Shown piece after piece: positions 10,601 through 20,930 of a stretch of DNA of 64,000 nucleotides. This stretch comes from Prorocentrum cordatum. Lineage: Eukaryota > Sar > Dinophyceae > Prorocentrales > Prorocentraceae. The notes beneath the pieces are model-generated. The model had not been told where the DNA came from. It worked only from the letters and a program-made list of their open reading frames with translations, and searched no databases. Within the stretch, counting starts at the first letter, position 1, and every line of letters begins with the position of its first letter. Both the position numbers and the translations under genes were made by a program. The stretch lies in the NCBI GenBank assembly GCA_963575745.1, contig CAUYUJ010014363.1, forward strand, positions 78,985 through 142,984. The letters run 5' to 3'.

Positions 10601-11572
10601 TATATGTAGCTACCTGCTCATCGGAGCAACCACTGAGCCCCAGCAGACATGCTGTGCGACCCGTGCGGTGCCAGCCACTCAGCGACAGGCCCCGACGCGT
10701 TTACAGCCGCGCGCTCCACTCGGTGGCCCGCCGACCGCCTCAGCGGTGTTCGCCTGTGGGTTAGCACACCGCGCGACGCCAGCGGCAGGACAACCTAGCA
10801 CATCACAACCAGCGACAGCGACACAAAAAACTACAACCCATAAAAAGACTAGCTTCAGCACTACCAGCGAGTGGGTAATCTACTCAGCCGCGGCGCCTTG
10901 GGATCAGGACCGCGCCCCTGGCAGCTCGCAGGCACCAGCAACCATGATTGCACCAACCGTCGGACCCAGGGCCATCCCCTCGGCCGACCACCGCAGTGCA
11001 ACAACAACCCCACCAGGGCGGCCAGCGAGGCCAGACGGGGCAAGCCCCCATCGACCCGACCGACCCGCTCTCCAGAGACGAGCCCAACAGAGGGCGAACC
11101 AGGCGACCAGCCAATTTGGCTCTAAGGCGCCGAACCTTTTTTCTCCAGAAGGGCCCGCCGAGGCGCCCCACCAGGAGGCCCACCGACGACAGCAGCAGCA
11201 AGGCCTGCAGCAGCCGCCGCAGCAAGCAAGGACTGCAGCCACCTGAGGAGCAGCACCAAGACTTACTCCACAGGCCCCTGTCAGCTGGACCTCGGAGACC
11301 CCCCGAGGCCAGCCTGCCAGCTCCGCCATATTCATCCTCAAGAGAGCCCCCCCCAGGACCTCAGACGGCCCACCAGAGGCCAAGATTACCGACGCCTCAG
11401 AACCAACAGCGGCGCCACTGCTGATGCCTTAGATGCGCCGCGAAGACGCGGCGCAGACGCCAAGAGGCGTCGACGCAGCACCGCCCGCCCCTGCGGCCGC
11501 GAACTGTATAGACCCACGAGAGATCCACGACATCGAAGCGACCTGCCTTGACACCCAGCAAACAAACAGGGG
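10600..11572 (+). other. Inter-ORF region of element 1
   Basis: GC-rich sequence between the recognisable end of ORF1 and the first ATG of the RNase H frame at 11573. One frame stays open to 11246 but reads as low-complexity Pro/Ala/Gln/Arg. Possibly the 5' part of ORF2 with additional frame breaks. No domain was seen. Confidence 0.5.
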
Positions 11573-12658
11573 ATGCGCCAGGCAACCCTTTCGCTCGCGC
11601 ACCTCTGCCATCCCACCCCCCCCCCACCCCCCCCAACATCGACGCGCCCGACCGACGCCCAAGCGCCACCTCTCACCACCGGCCAGCGCCCTCCACTGGC
11701 GAGAGGGAAGGCCACTCAACCCTTCAGAGCCACCAGCGTCAGGCGTCCAGCACCACCCGCCCAGCCAACGACAGAGCCCGCCACGCCACCCCTACCGCTT
11801 CAGCAGCGTAGAGTGCACTTCGACGAGCGACCTACCATCCGACAAACGATCCAGCAAACTCCACCTCCCGACCTCACCTTTGACTTCTGCGACGAGAGCC
11901 TCAACGAGCTAGCCGACTACATGCTCCGTCACTACCCACAGCGACCACTCCAGGAAGGAGCAAAGATCCACCTCTTCACGGACGGCTCCAAAAATCCGAG
12001 GCAGCCGAGCGACGACGCCTGGTCCGTGGTGATCGTCGGTGACGACAACCACGGCTTCAGCTACCAGGGGGCCATCGTCGGAAAGCACAAGAGCGGCACC
12101 GATATCGCCCTCAAGGACAACAGCGACCACGAGACGACCTCCACGACCGTCGAGATCACTGCCCTAATATGGGCTCTCGCCTGGGTGACCCACTACAACC
12201 CCGACCACATCACCACGATATCCACGGACTCGCTCGGCGCCCTGCAGCTCCCGAAGAGGCTCGCCTTCACCGTTCATGACCCTAAACTCGTCAGGACTCT
12301 CTGCATCCTCTACGACATGGTCAGCCAGAAAGTAAACCTGCAGCACGCCCACGCCCACGACCACAACCCGTGGAACGAGGTTGCTGACGCCGCCGCCAAC
12401 CACGGACGTCTTCGAGCAGTTCCAGTGCCCCAGCCAGAGTGGGCAAGCATCATGGACGGCGCATCCCAGCGGGACTGGGAGTTCCTGCTCGACGCGGACC
12501 CCAACGCCCGGGAGGCCTACCCCGAATTCGGCCACGGCAGCCTCACAGCCAGCAGGGTCGAGACGACCGCCGAGGCTCGACACTTCCACAACCCCGCCGA
12601 GTCCAGCGGCAAGAAGATCCAAGTCGAAATCAACATCGCGACCTTCAACATCCAGTAG
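11573..12658 (+). pseudogene. Element 1 ORF2 part 1: RNase H domain and start of endonuclease
   Basis: 361 codons. A proline-rich leader is followed by a type-I RNase H: HLFTDGSK (Asp at residue 137), TVEITALIWALAW (Glu 194), STDSLGAL (Asp 219) and HNPWNEVADAAANHGR (Asp 272). All four acidic catalytic positions are present. The frame then enters the endonuclease at INIATFNIQ, where the TFN motif is followed immediately by TAG at 12656-12658. The same frame resumes as GREPKEGSKRRK, so this is a nonsense mutation inside the endonuclease rather than the true protein end. The RNase H would remove RNA from the cDNA hybrid. Confidence 0.85.
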
Positions 12659-13123
12659 GGCCGAGAGCCCAAGGAAGGATCAAAGCGAAGAAAAGATACT
12701 ATCAATCAGCTTAAGTCCACGATGGCCTGCCTGTACGACGAGGACCTCCACATCATCGGAATCCAGGAGGCCAGGACGCCCTGGGGCGCGCGCGACGCAG
12801 GACAGGATGACGATGCCAGATGCGCCAACGCCAACAGCTACCACATCATCTCTAGCGGCCACATGGGATTCAACTACGGCTGCGAGCTGCACGTCCTGCT
12901 CAGCAAGCCTTACGGCAAGAGCGGCAAGAAGGAGCTCTACTTTAAAACCGACAACCAGTTCACCGCCATCGAAAAGGACCCCCGGCTCCTTATCGTCCGC
13001 GTCACTGCCCCTGGCTTCAACCACGTGCTTGCCGTCGCCCACGCCCCGCATTCGAAGGCCCTCGAGACCGAAAAGGTTCGCTACTGGAAGCGCTCACGGA
13101 GACCACCGAACAGTACCAAGTGA
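12659..13123 (+). pseudogene. Element 1 ORF2 part 2: endonuclease, first half
   Basis: Continues in the frame of part 1 after the TAG. It contains the APE-family glutamate motif IIGIQEARTPWG and the histidine region VLAVAHAPHSKALETEK. The phase is lost near 13090 by a one-base deletion: YWK here must join ALTETTEQYQ in the next frame. The matching motifs in element 2 are IVGVQEARNPSG and VAHALHSGDEY, which supports the frame choice. Confidence 0.8.
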
Positions 13124-13755
13124 GCATCATCTTCTTCGACGCAAGCGCCAGGACAGGTAACATCACCAGCACGGCCATTGGCGACCAGGGCTTCAAGCAA
13201 AACGAGGATCCCGACGGCCGCCGCCTCCACGAGCTTCTCCTGCCCAACCACCTAGCGGCCGCCAATGCCTTCGTCAGCCACGGACCCGAGCACTACACCT
13301 GGCACTCGGGCAAGGACCCCCACCGCATCGACTACGTCATCATCCCCAAGAGCTACATCGACTCAATCGAAGGGTGCTCCGTGCTCTGCGGCATCGACGG
13401 CGGCCAGGACCCAGAAACCAAAGACGACCACTACCCCGTCAAGCTGCAGCTCGCCTATCAGATCGTCTCGTCCGTCACCAAAGGCGTCCAGAAGCTAGAC
13501 GACAGCAAGCTTGCCGACGAAGAATGCCGCGCAAAGTTCAGCCAGAAGCTCAACGCAGTCCAACACCCGTCGTGGGACACCAACCTCAACGAGCACCTCG
13601 CTACAGTCGCCGAGAAGATTACGGGGGCCGCATGCGAGTGCTTCCGCTCCCACGGCCGCACCCCACGCAAGCCCTACATCACCAAGCGCTCCTTCGCCAT
13701 TCTGCGGGTTCGCCGCTCGCTACTCAAGACGGCACGGATCGCCAAGAAAAAACGG
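13090..13755 (+). pseudogene. Element 1 ORF2 part 3: endonuclease, second half, and linker
   Basis: Contains IIFFDASARTGN (the Asp/Asn metal and substrate motif, GDFN-like), PHRIDYVIIPKSY (Asp) and TKDDHYPVKLQL (the terminal Asp-His pair of APE-like nucleases). The linker continues to SLLKTARIAKK, where a run of six A (about 13747-13752) appears to carry one extra base, shifting to the frame of the reverse transcriptase. This domain would nick the target DNA to prime reverse transcription. Confidence 0.8.
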
Positions 13756-15310
13756 GATTGCCAGCCACTTTGGCGCAAAGAGGCTACGCTACACGGCCAA
13801 GCTCATTGCGAAGGAGGCTCTGCTGCCAGACCCCGCCGACGTGGGATTCTCGGCCGACCTCAGCGACTACGCGAAACTAGTGGCGGCCTCCCTCGCACTC
13901 AGCACTCCCAGCCTAGCGGCCAGCGCCGAGGCAACCGACGCAGCCAGCACCGTGGATAGCGCCCAGCACTACTTCGACGCCCTCGTTCAATTCCTCAGGA
14001 CACCCAAGCCTATCCTCCAGAAGTGGATCACGAGAGAGCGCGACGCCTTCCTCGAGATGACCGCCGGCGAGATGGGCACCGCCATCGACGACCACGCCCC
14101 TCGAGAGGAGGCCTTGCGCGCCGGGCGACTCCTGGACTTCGGAGGACGGAAGCCCAAGAAGCCGCCGACGCCCACCATCCGCACCAACGACGACGGAAAG
14201 CCCCTCACGACGAAGAGCGAGATTGCCGACCACGCCCTGGCCTGCTACGGCAAAATTGAGCAGGCCATAGCCACGGATGCCGACGGGGTAGCCGCCGACT
14301 ACAACAAGAGGACCTGCCACGAGGGGCCAGCACCGAATATCCAGAACATAATACCCAAGCACCAGCTGACCAGTCAGCTTGCCGCCGCCGAGCGAGGACG
14401 CCGAGGCGGCCCCGACCCGCTCACCGACGACATGTCCAGAAGTGACCCCGAAGGGATGGCTCGTCTGCCCCACCCCGTCCAAGTCAAGATCCACTTCGAG
14501 AGCGCCGAGCCAATCGCCGCCAAGGGCGGGTACTCCACGTACTTCCACATGGGCCAGGGGGCCATGGAGCAGCAGAAATCCTATCGCGGCATCCTGTTCA
14601 ATAACACCATCGGCAAGATGCATAGCAGCTTCCTCCGCTCCCGCGCAAAGGGCCTGCTACCCGAGCTCCTAGAAGCGACCCAGCGCGGCGCCCGACCCCA
14701 GATGGCAACGGACTTCATCACCCACACCAGCCTGGCCTTCATCAGCGACTGCCAAAGGAGGTCACGATCCTGCAGCATCACCTTCCTGGACCTTAGGGAG
14801 GCCTTCCACTCAGTCATCAGGGAGTTCTGCATGCAGCTGCCGACCTCCGCTGACGAGCTCAACGACCTCATCGAAAGCATCGACATCCCTGGCTTTCTCA
14901 GACCAGCGCTAAAGGAACGACTCCAGCAGCCTGCTTACAATAACCAGCACATCGACGACGAGCACCTCTGCCACATGATCGCAGATCACCACACCTCCAA
15001 CTGGATGACGGCCAAGAGCGCCAAGGACTACCAGCTGCCTCGGACCAGCACCCGACCTGGAGTGCCGTACTCAGACGTCGCCTTCAACATCCACTTCGCC
15101 ATGATCGACCAGGCTGCCCCAGCGGAAGAGGCCCACGGCCAGCCGACAGGTGGTCGCGAGATCGAGGCCTGCAGCGACCCACTCTTCTCGGCGACCCCTC
15201 GCGACGGAAGCGCGCTCAGGAACATGTCCTTCGTCGACGACCTCACAGACTACAACGCCGCCGCAAACGCCAGCGACCTGATCAATGCGACGACCCTGGC
15301 GGCCACAGGC
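13752..15310 (+). pseudogene. Element 1 ORF2 part 4: reverse transcriptase fingers and palm
   Basis: Open for about 520 codons. RT motifs in order: a YRGILFNNTIGKMHSSFLR block near 14580; motif A SITFLDLREAFHSVI (catalytic Asp codon at 14789); motif B RTSTRPGVPYSDVAFN (15041-15090); and motif C MSFVDDLTDYN (Asp codons at 15236 and 15239). An Arg/Pro-rich segment precedes the domain. The frame is lost near 15305. The usual YxDD box is FVDD here, as in many LINE-type RTs. Confidence 0.88.
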
Positions 15311-16326
15311 TCTGCACGGCGGCGTTCCAGCACGGCCTGAAGCCGCGCCCCGACAAGACCAAGGCCATCCTCATGCACTACGGCGCGGGAGCAACGAAGG
15401 AGAAACAGCAAATCGCCAAGGGGGGCGCCGCCTACCTCGAGCTGGACGGCCGATCGATCAAGGTGCAGCTAGTAATGCAGCTGATCGCCCGTGGTGCCAT
15501 CATCGCGGCGGGCGGGGTCATGGGGCCCGAAATGTGCTCAAGAGTCAACCGCGCGCTCGGAGCAGCCCGGCCTCTCGAGAAGCAGATCCTCCGCCGCAAG
15601 AAGCTCCCGAAGAAAGCCGAGGTGAAGTACGTCCACTCGGTCTCGACCTCCTCGCTGACATGCAACCACCTCGTGTGGAGCGATTTGACTCAGAAGGACC
15701 TAAAGCACATAGCCGCCAAGTACATGGGACCATGCCGCGTGGCTGCCTCGATGCCCAAGACCAACTCGCCCGATCAGCGCATCGCCGAAGCCGATGCGAT
15801 CGCCAGGACAGGCGTACCCGACTTCAGCCCCCACCAGACGGCAGCACGATTACGATACCTACCACGACTTCTGAACCACGCTCCCGCAGTACGACTCCAG
15901 CTTCTCGACGGCCAGCGTCAACGAAAGGGCACCGGGAGCCGCCAGCTGAAGAAAGACTTCGACTTCCTCCGAAAGTACCTTCCAAAAGAAAGGTGGCCCA
16001 GCCAAACCCAGCACGACCGCGACGTCATCAACTGGGCCCGACAGGAGCCGAAGCTCTTAACCAACGCGGTCAAGGCAGCGGTGAAGGCCCACATACCCCA
16101 CACGCGCGACCAGGCTCAGAACGCCAAGATCCAGAAGGACATTCAGATGATCCCAGCAGCGGCCCCCACAGACGAGTTCGACCACCGCGACGACACCAAC
16201 AATCAGAAGTACGTCTGCTACGCCTGCGGCCGCGTCGCCACCAGGCAAGGTGTGGCTGTCCATATGGGCAGGGATCATCCCGACCGCGCGGACCCGCGCT
16301 TCTGGGCTACTGGCGCTGCATGCTGA
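15306..16326 (+). pseudogene. Element 1 ORF2 part 5: RT thumb and first zinc finger
   Basis: Starts AAFQHGLKPRPDKTKAILMHY, the RT motif D/E region. It continues with KAEVKYVHSVSTSSLTCNHL, which aligns with RAKLIYVTSLCTSHLLFDAL of element 2. A C2H2 finger follows at 16208-16290: YVCYACG ... GVAVHMGRDH. The TGA at 16324-16326 falls inside the second finger (pattern C-stop-C-C ... RTLPRLIKH, matching CMAC ... LRLLKH in element 2). Confidence 0.8.
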
Positions 16327-17851
16327 TGCTGCCAGACCGAGCACCGCACGCTCCCGAGGCTCATCAAGCACCCCATCGGTGGCCCACCGCTGCCGCAAAT
16401 CCTGGCACGCCTGGCACCTCCAGACGTTGGAGCCCCTGACGGAGCAGCAGATCGCAGCGAACTTCAACGCCATCGCCGAGGCCACGAATACTAACAAGAA
16501 GCAAGGACGCCACCCGACCTTCAGCTACAAGCCAGCCCGCCCGTGCGATGTCACGCCGCTGCCGCTCCTGGAGACGTCGCCCGCTGCGCCGAAAGTATTC
16601 GCCAGCCTCGAGTCCTCGCCAAGAGGGCCACCCGTGAGCTCGCCTGCTGGACCAGCCGAGCGCCAAGGGGTCGTCTTCATCACCGACCGCCCTCGACAGG
16701 CCACTGACCTCCAGCAGATCATGGCCAACAGCGGGATCACGTGCATCAGCGGCCTGGGCTACAGCCTGATCGCAATCCACAGCGATGGCCAGTCTCCAGA
16801 TCCAATACTAGAAATTCGGCGGGTACAACGAAAGATCCTGCACGGCGAGGTCGCGGCCATCTGCGCAGAGTTCCCACGACGGACCTGGTGCCGACAAGAC
16901 ACCAGCGACGTTCTGGGCATCAGAGCCAGTAGGCGGCGCACCCCTGAGGCCCCCTGGGGGCTGCCAGAAAAGCCCGATACTCTCGCCGACGAGATCTTCG
17001 CTGCCAGCGGCGTTACCAGAGAGGTCCTGCGGATGCCCTTCGCGGCGGCCACCGCCCGCGTCCCCTTCGTCGCCGCCATCGCGGCCGAGTCGACCTGCAG
17101 GCAGACTCCCGAATGCCAGCGCATGGCCGAGCAGACGACGGCTAACGAGACCTCGACACAACACTATGACCTCGGCGCCACACAGATCCTCGACAACGGC
17201 ACCCGCGACGACCCCCGCAACAGACTGACCACAGCAAACGCGGAGGAGATCGATGTTGCCATCGCCGACCTGCTCGACTGCAACATCGTGGCTAGGAGGG
17301 GCCTCAGAACCGCAACCGCCGCGCCGACCAGCCAGAATCTGAACACCATCGACGCATACTACATTGAACGAGAGGACGAAGCGCCACCTCCCGCCGAGGC
17401 TGATCGCGACGAAGAGCGTCCCCGACGACAAGCTCAACGGCGTCAGGGCGCAAGTCCTGAGGAAGCCCCGAGTGCGCGGGAACACCTCAGGCAGCGTCGC
17501 CAAGTGTTGCAGGAGGCGTTAGGACGCAAGTCCTGGGGAAGCCCCGAAAGCGAGGACACACCCCACGCACAAGTCGCCACGTTTTGTAGTATTGAAGCAG
17601 GCAGCGATCGTACGCGCACAAGTTCAGCGGTTACCAGCAATCCAAACGACAGACGACCTCAACGACCGCCAAGCACCACCGACCAACCACCACCAGCAAC
17701 CTCAAGACAGCCCCACCACACCACTCTACAAGTCCACGTTGCTCAGGTGAGGCAAGGATCAAACTTCGAGACGGGCTCGAAGGGTGGGGGGGCAGGACGA
17801 GCACTGCCCGCGCCTACCTGGGGGGATGGTGAGGGGCAGGGGGGGGGGTAG
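16327..17851 (+). pseudogene. Element 1 ORF2 part 6: C-terminal tail
   Basis: After the TGA the finger continues as QTEHRTLPRLIKHPIGG, then a frame change near 16375 leads to HRCRKSWHAWHLQTLEPLTEQQIAANFN. Element 2 has SSKCLADLMAVIAPLSPEQVMAAK at the same place. The remainder, to TAG at 17849-17851, is an open stretch of about 490 codons (for example GYSLIAIHSDGQSPDPILEI) with no domain I recognise. Its last 150 codons are low-complexity, and the true stop may lie earlier. Confidence 0.6.
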
Positions 17852-18595
17852 GACGGCCACTACCTGCGCCCCCGCGGTCCGCCCTCGCTCGCCACCCCCA
17901 CCATTCCCATGGCGGAGACGGAGCTACCCGAGCGCCCGATGGGCGAAGCAAGAGCAGCAAAGACGCCCCTCAACAATGAGTCCGACGACCAACCGACTAA
18001 CCACTTCAGCACCACCACCCCGTCAACCACGACCATCACCTCGACATGGTCCGCCCGCTGAACGGAGAACAGGAGCAGGGTCCTCAGCAGCGCGGCGCGC
18101 TGAAACCACGACGGAGCCAGCTGAAAGGAGGACAGGAGCAGGGTCCTCAACAGCGTGGCAGGACGAGAACGCTTGAAGACCGCCGAAGAGGAGGACAGGA
18201 GCAGGGTCCTCAGCAGCGGTCCCTAGCACGAACGCCCGCAGAAAGGAGGACAATAGCAGGGTCCTCAGCTGCGTGGCGAAGCACTGTCCACCACCGACCA
18301 CGCCAAGAGGAGGACGCGGCGCAACGTGCGCCGCGGCGAGGCCGCCCCCAACCCTCGGGCCGAAGGGGGGTGCGGCCCGCACCCCGTGTAACATACGGGG
18401 GCCGCCAGCTCGGCCGAGCTTGCATGCGGCTAAGAAGGTCGGACGCCCATCAGCTCGCGAGCAAAGGAGGGGCGTCCGTCGCAAAGGAATTCGTGGAGGA
18501 CCAGTTCGGCGCCCACCTGAGGTTGACGGACTGATGGGCTACAGCGCGCCCAGCGGCGGCGCGCTGCAGAGCCCTCACTGAAAGGGCTCGCTGAA
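17852..18595 (+). other. 3' region of element 1 with repeat ladder and terminal hairpin
   Basis: Non-coding tail. Four CAGGAGCAGGGTCCTCA-type repeats lie at about 18064, 18125, 18190 and 18244, about 55-65 bp apart. A GC-rich block follows, then a small hairpin near 18571-18591 (GAGCCCT ... AGGGCTC) just before the GGA tract. Such 3' structures are often what a LINE reverse transcriptase recognises; that role is inferred. Confidence 0.6.
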
Positions 18596-18596
18596 A

Positions 18597-18690
18597 GGAG
18601 GCGGAGGACAAGGAGGAGGAGGAGGAGGAGGAGGAGGACGACGACGACGGGGGGGAGGAGGAGGCGGAGGAGGAGGAGGAGGAGGCGGAG
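18597..18690. repeat. GGA array at the 3' end of element 1
   Basis: (GGA)n with GAC and GGC interruptions, directly after the element's terminal hairpin. It may be the element's own tail or the target sequence. Confidence 0.8.
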
Positions 18691-18893
18691 GGGGATTTTG
18701 GACGATTTCAAGCATACGCCCAGCATGATAAAACATGGTAGAACCATCGTCCCCAGTCTATTATATCACTATTCTGGGGCATTCTCCCTGGACAAGAATA
18801 ACAATAGACAAATAGAACATGGTAGATCAATGGAGCGGGTTTTTGACTATTCTTGGACACTCCTCCTGTGGAAGGACAAACCCGACTTTAGAC
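18690..18893. repeat. TIR element (TCGGG family), truncated copy
   Basis: The left terminal repeat is replaced by the GGA array and the copy starts at GGATTTTGGACGA. It has the core ACCATCGTCCCCAGTCTATT and the right end CTCCTCCTGTGGAAGGACAAACCCGACTTTA. An internal duplication makes it longer than its relatives. Confidence 0.65.
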
Positions 18894-19151
18894 CAGCTTC
18901 GCATTCTCGCCCTTTCGGGCTCGTGCAAGGAGGCCCTCGGCGGCCCCGGCGCCCCCCTCCCAAGACTGGCCCGGCGACGGCCCCGGCAGCCCCCAGGATG
19001 GCCCGCCTGGGGACGGGCCCGCGGCGCGCCCCCTGGACCGCCCGAGAGGCCTCCAAGACGGCGGAAGGAAGCTTCCGAGAAGGCGCCCCTGGGGCGGGGA
19101 ACTCGCAGGAGCCCCGGGAGCCCCCCCCCCCCCCCAAGGGCCCCAACGCTT
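18894..19151. other. GC-rich stretch, no gene
   Basis: Sequence of the form GGCCCGCCTGGGG / CCGAGAGGCCTCCAAGACGGC, related to the CAAGACGGCCC arrays elsewhere, and a run of 12 C at about 19122. No supported coding region. Confidence 0.5.
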
Positions 19152-19314
19152 CAGTCGGGTCTGTCCCTCTGCAGGAGGGAGAGTCAAACATAGTTATAGA
19201 AAAATAGTCTGGGGACGATTTTCGGATCAGGTTTGATCATCTGGGGGGGCATGCTTTGACCATTTTTAAGTTTTCATCCCAAATACCCGTGTATGGGGGA
19301 CAGGCCCGACCTAA
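19152..19314 (-). repeat. TIR element (TCGGG family), inverted copy
   Basis: In reverse orientation to most copies. Ends: AGTCGGGTCTGTCCCTCTGC at the left and GGGGGACAGGCCCGACCTAA at the right. The inner core appears as TAGTCTGGGGACGAT, the complement of ATCGTCCCCAGACTA. Confidence 0.75.
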
Positions 19315-19509
19315 AAGAAAAGCTTTCGAGAAGGCCCCCGGGGCGGGAAACTCGCAGAGGAGGTGGTGGTGGTGGTGGAGCCTTGGGGGGCCATGTCCGA
19401 TCCGCTTGCGACACCTGCGACCCCTGGGAAAGAAATGGAAGCTGGATGGCGGAACTCTTACCGATCCCACGCCCTGCGGCCTACGGCGCCCGTCTCAGCC
19501 TCTCGCTGA

Positions 19510-19792
19510 GGACGGGAGGAGGAGGAGGAGGAGGGGAGGAGGAGGAGGAGGAGGAGGAGGAGGAGGGAGCCCACAAGACGTCACAAGAGAACTCCCAGGA
19601 GCTCTGGAGCGGCCCCCCACCGAGGCCGTCCCCGAGATCTGCAGGAGGCCCCCAAGACACCCCCGGCAGCAGACGCGGAGGACGCGGGAGGAGCCGTACA
19701 GTGGCCTCCTCCTCCTCCTCCTCCTCCTCCTCCTCCTCTCCTCTCCTCCTCTCCTCCTCCTCCTCCTCCTCCTCCTCCTCCTCCTCCTCCAA
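19510..19792. repeat. Inverted GGA / CCT array pair
   Basis: (GGA)n at 19510-19568 and (CCT)n at 19705-19792 face each other across about 135 bp. They could form a long purine-pyrimidine stem. The long frames here are poly-Gly/Glu or poly-Ser/Leu repeat translations. Confidence 0.8.
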
Positions 19793-19799
19793 CATTCGG

Positions 19800-19985
19800 G
19801 GCCCGACCACAAGAAACCTGCCACAAGAAACCCAACCCTGAGACGCCAGGACGTCCATCGATTTTTGGTGTGGGACCGTCACCACTTGCATGGCAGAAGT
19901 ATCGAAACCTGAGAAACCCAGGACACCCTGGAGGCAAGCAGGGTGTTACTCGGCATGGGCCCCCACTGTGTGCACGCGGCACGGC
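19800..19985 (+). repeat. Dispersed repeat, copy 1 (partner at 23862)
   Basis: Shares with 23862-24045: CCACAAGAAACCT or CCACAAGAGACCT, AGAAACCCAA, CCTGAGAC, CCAGGACG, and CACCCTGGAGGCAAGC followed by GGGTGTT. Unit about 185 bp. Function unknown. Confidence 0.75.
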
Positions 19986-20164
19986 GGGGAGCGGCAAACA
20001 CGAGATCGGAGGCCGATTATGTCCTCCTCTGGGGGGTCGGCAGAAACCGCTTGGTCATCACAAGTGGAGCGGAAGAAGTACGAACAGCGATGCAACAATA
20101 GCGAGATGGGAACGATGACAAAACAGGAAGCGGCGGATGGGGGGGGGCGTGAGAAGGGAGATGC

Positions 20165-20345
20165 GGAGGCGGAGGAGGATGAGGAGACGACGACGCTAAT
20201 CACGACGACGATGATCACTACGATGACGGCGGCGACGTCGACGACGATGACGACAACGGCAACGATCACCAACGATCACGACGACTCAAACGACAACGAA
20301 GACGACGACGTCGATCACGACGACGATGCCCACGACCACAAGGCT
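20165..20345. repeat. GAC/GAT trinucleotide array
   Basis: (GAC)n with GAT, AAC and CAC variants. One + frame starting upstream at an ATG (19890) passes through it and ends at 20390: hydrophilic, Thr-rich then Asp-rich (NDNEDDDVDHDDDAHDHK). A real acidic protein cannot be excluded, but there is no domain. Confidence 0.6.
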
Positions 20346-20389
20346 GCATTGGCTGCATTGGCGCTTCGCGCCATGCACCTTGTTCCTTG

Positions 20390-20930
20390 AAGTTTTGGAG
20401 CGGTTGGCCTGTCGCGCCTTCCTTTTTTCCCTTTGAAGCGTGCTCGTTGGCTCACATCACGGAGAAGCGGGGAAAGGGAGAAGAGGGCAATCAACTTAGG
20501 ACGGGCAAAAACTATGAGTCGGAGACCACGGGCGTCCGGAATGGCGTACATGGAAACTGCTGAAGTCCTGGGTGCGCAACAGAATTTCCAGAAAAGTGGT
20601 TGCGAACTTGGGGTTGTGGGCAAACTGCGGTTTCCCGAATTGACATACCATCTGAGCGGGCGAGAACTCAGGGATCTACATGAGGGCCTGCCGAAGTGGT
20701 GTGAGGGCCTTGTGGCCCATCTCGGAGCCACCTCGGACTGTCCTCGGGGTGTCGTGGGACTGCCGCTCGCCCGTTTGCACGCTTGGGTAAACGTTGAGAA
20801 GGCGCCCTGGAGAGCTGGAATTCCTGGGTGGCCCTGTTGAGGAGCGTCCAGACGGTGTCCCTGGGCTGTCATGGAGCCGCCTATGGGCAGTTTGGGAGTC
20901 GTCTAGGGCCCTCATGGCGCCTTCCCAAAG
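20390..20930. other. Low-copy stretch with an unrecognised frame
   Basis: This part is not repetitive within the window. A + frame of 135 codons (20433-20840) includes RPRASGMAYMETAEVLGAQQ and ELTYHLSGRELRDLHEGLPK and is less biased than its surroundings; a minus-strand frame of 185 codons overlaps it. Neither matches a family I recognise, so no gene is asserted. Confidence 0.25.

Larger units (their letters stand above)
6950..18595 (+). mobile_element. Non-LTR retrotransposon, element 1 (RNase H-EN-RT type), degenerate
   Basis: The element holds, in order, an ORF1 region with coiled coils and a Cys-rich segment (about 7018-10600), then an ORF2 with RNase H (11960-12400), APE-like endonuclease (12636-13470), reverse transcriptase (14300-15400) and C2H2 fingers (16205-16360). 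A C-terminal tail runs to 17851, followed by a repeat-rich 3' region. There are no long terminal repeats and no integrase, which fits a LINE. Short repeats containing CAGGAGCAGGG occur near both ends (7270-7410 and 18060-18270). It is flanked by GGA tracts at 6501-6545 and 18597-18690. The termini are estimates; target-site duplications were not identified. Confidence 0.85.

Noticed and set aside
11573-17851. Retrovirus-like or LTR element
   Set aside because: No integrase, protease or long terminal repeats; an APE-type endonuclease and LINE-style RT motifs are present instead.
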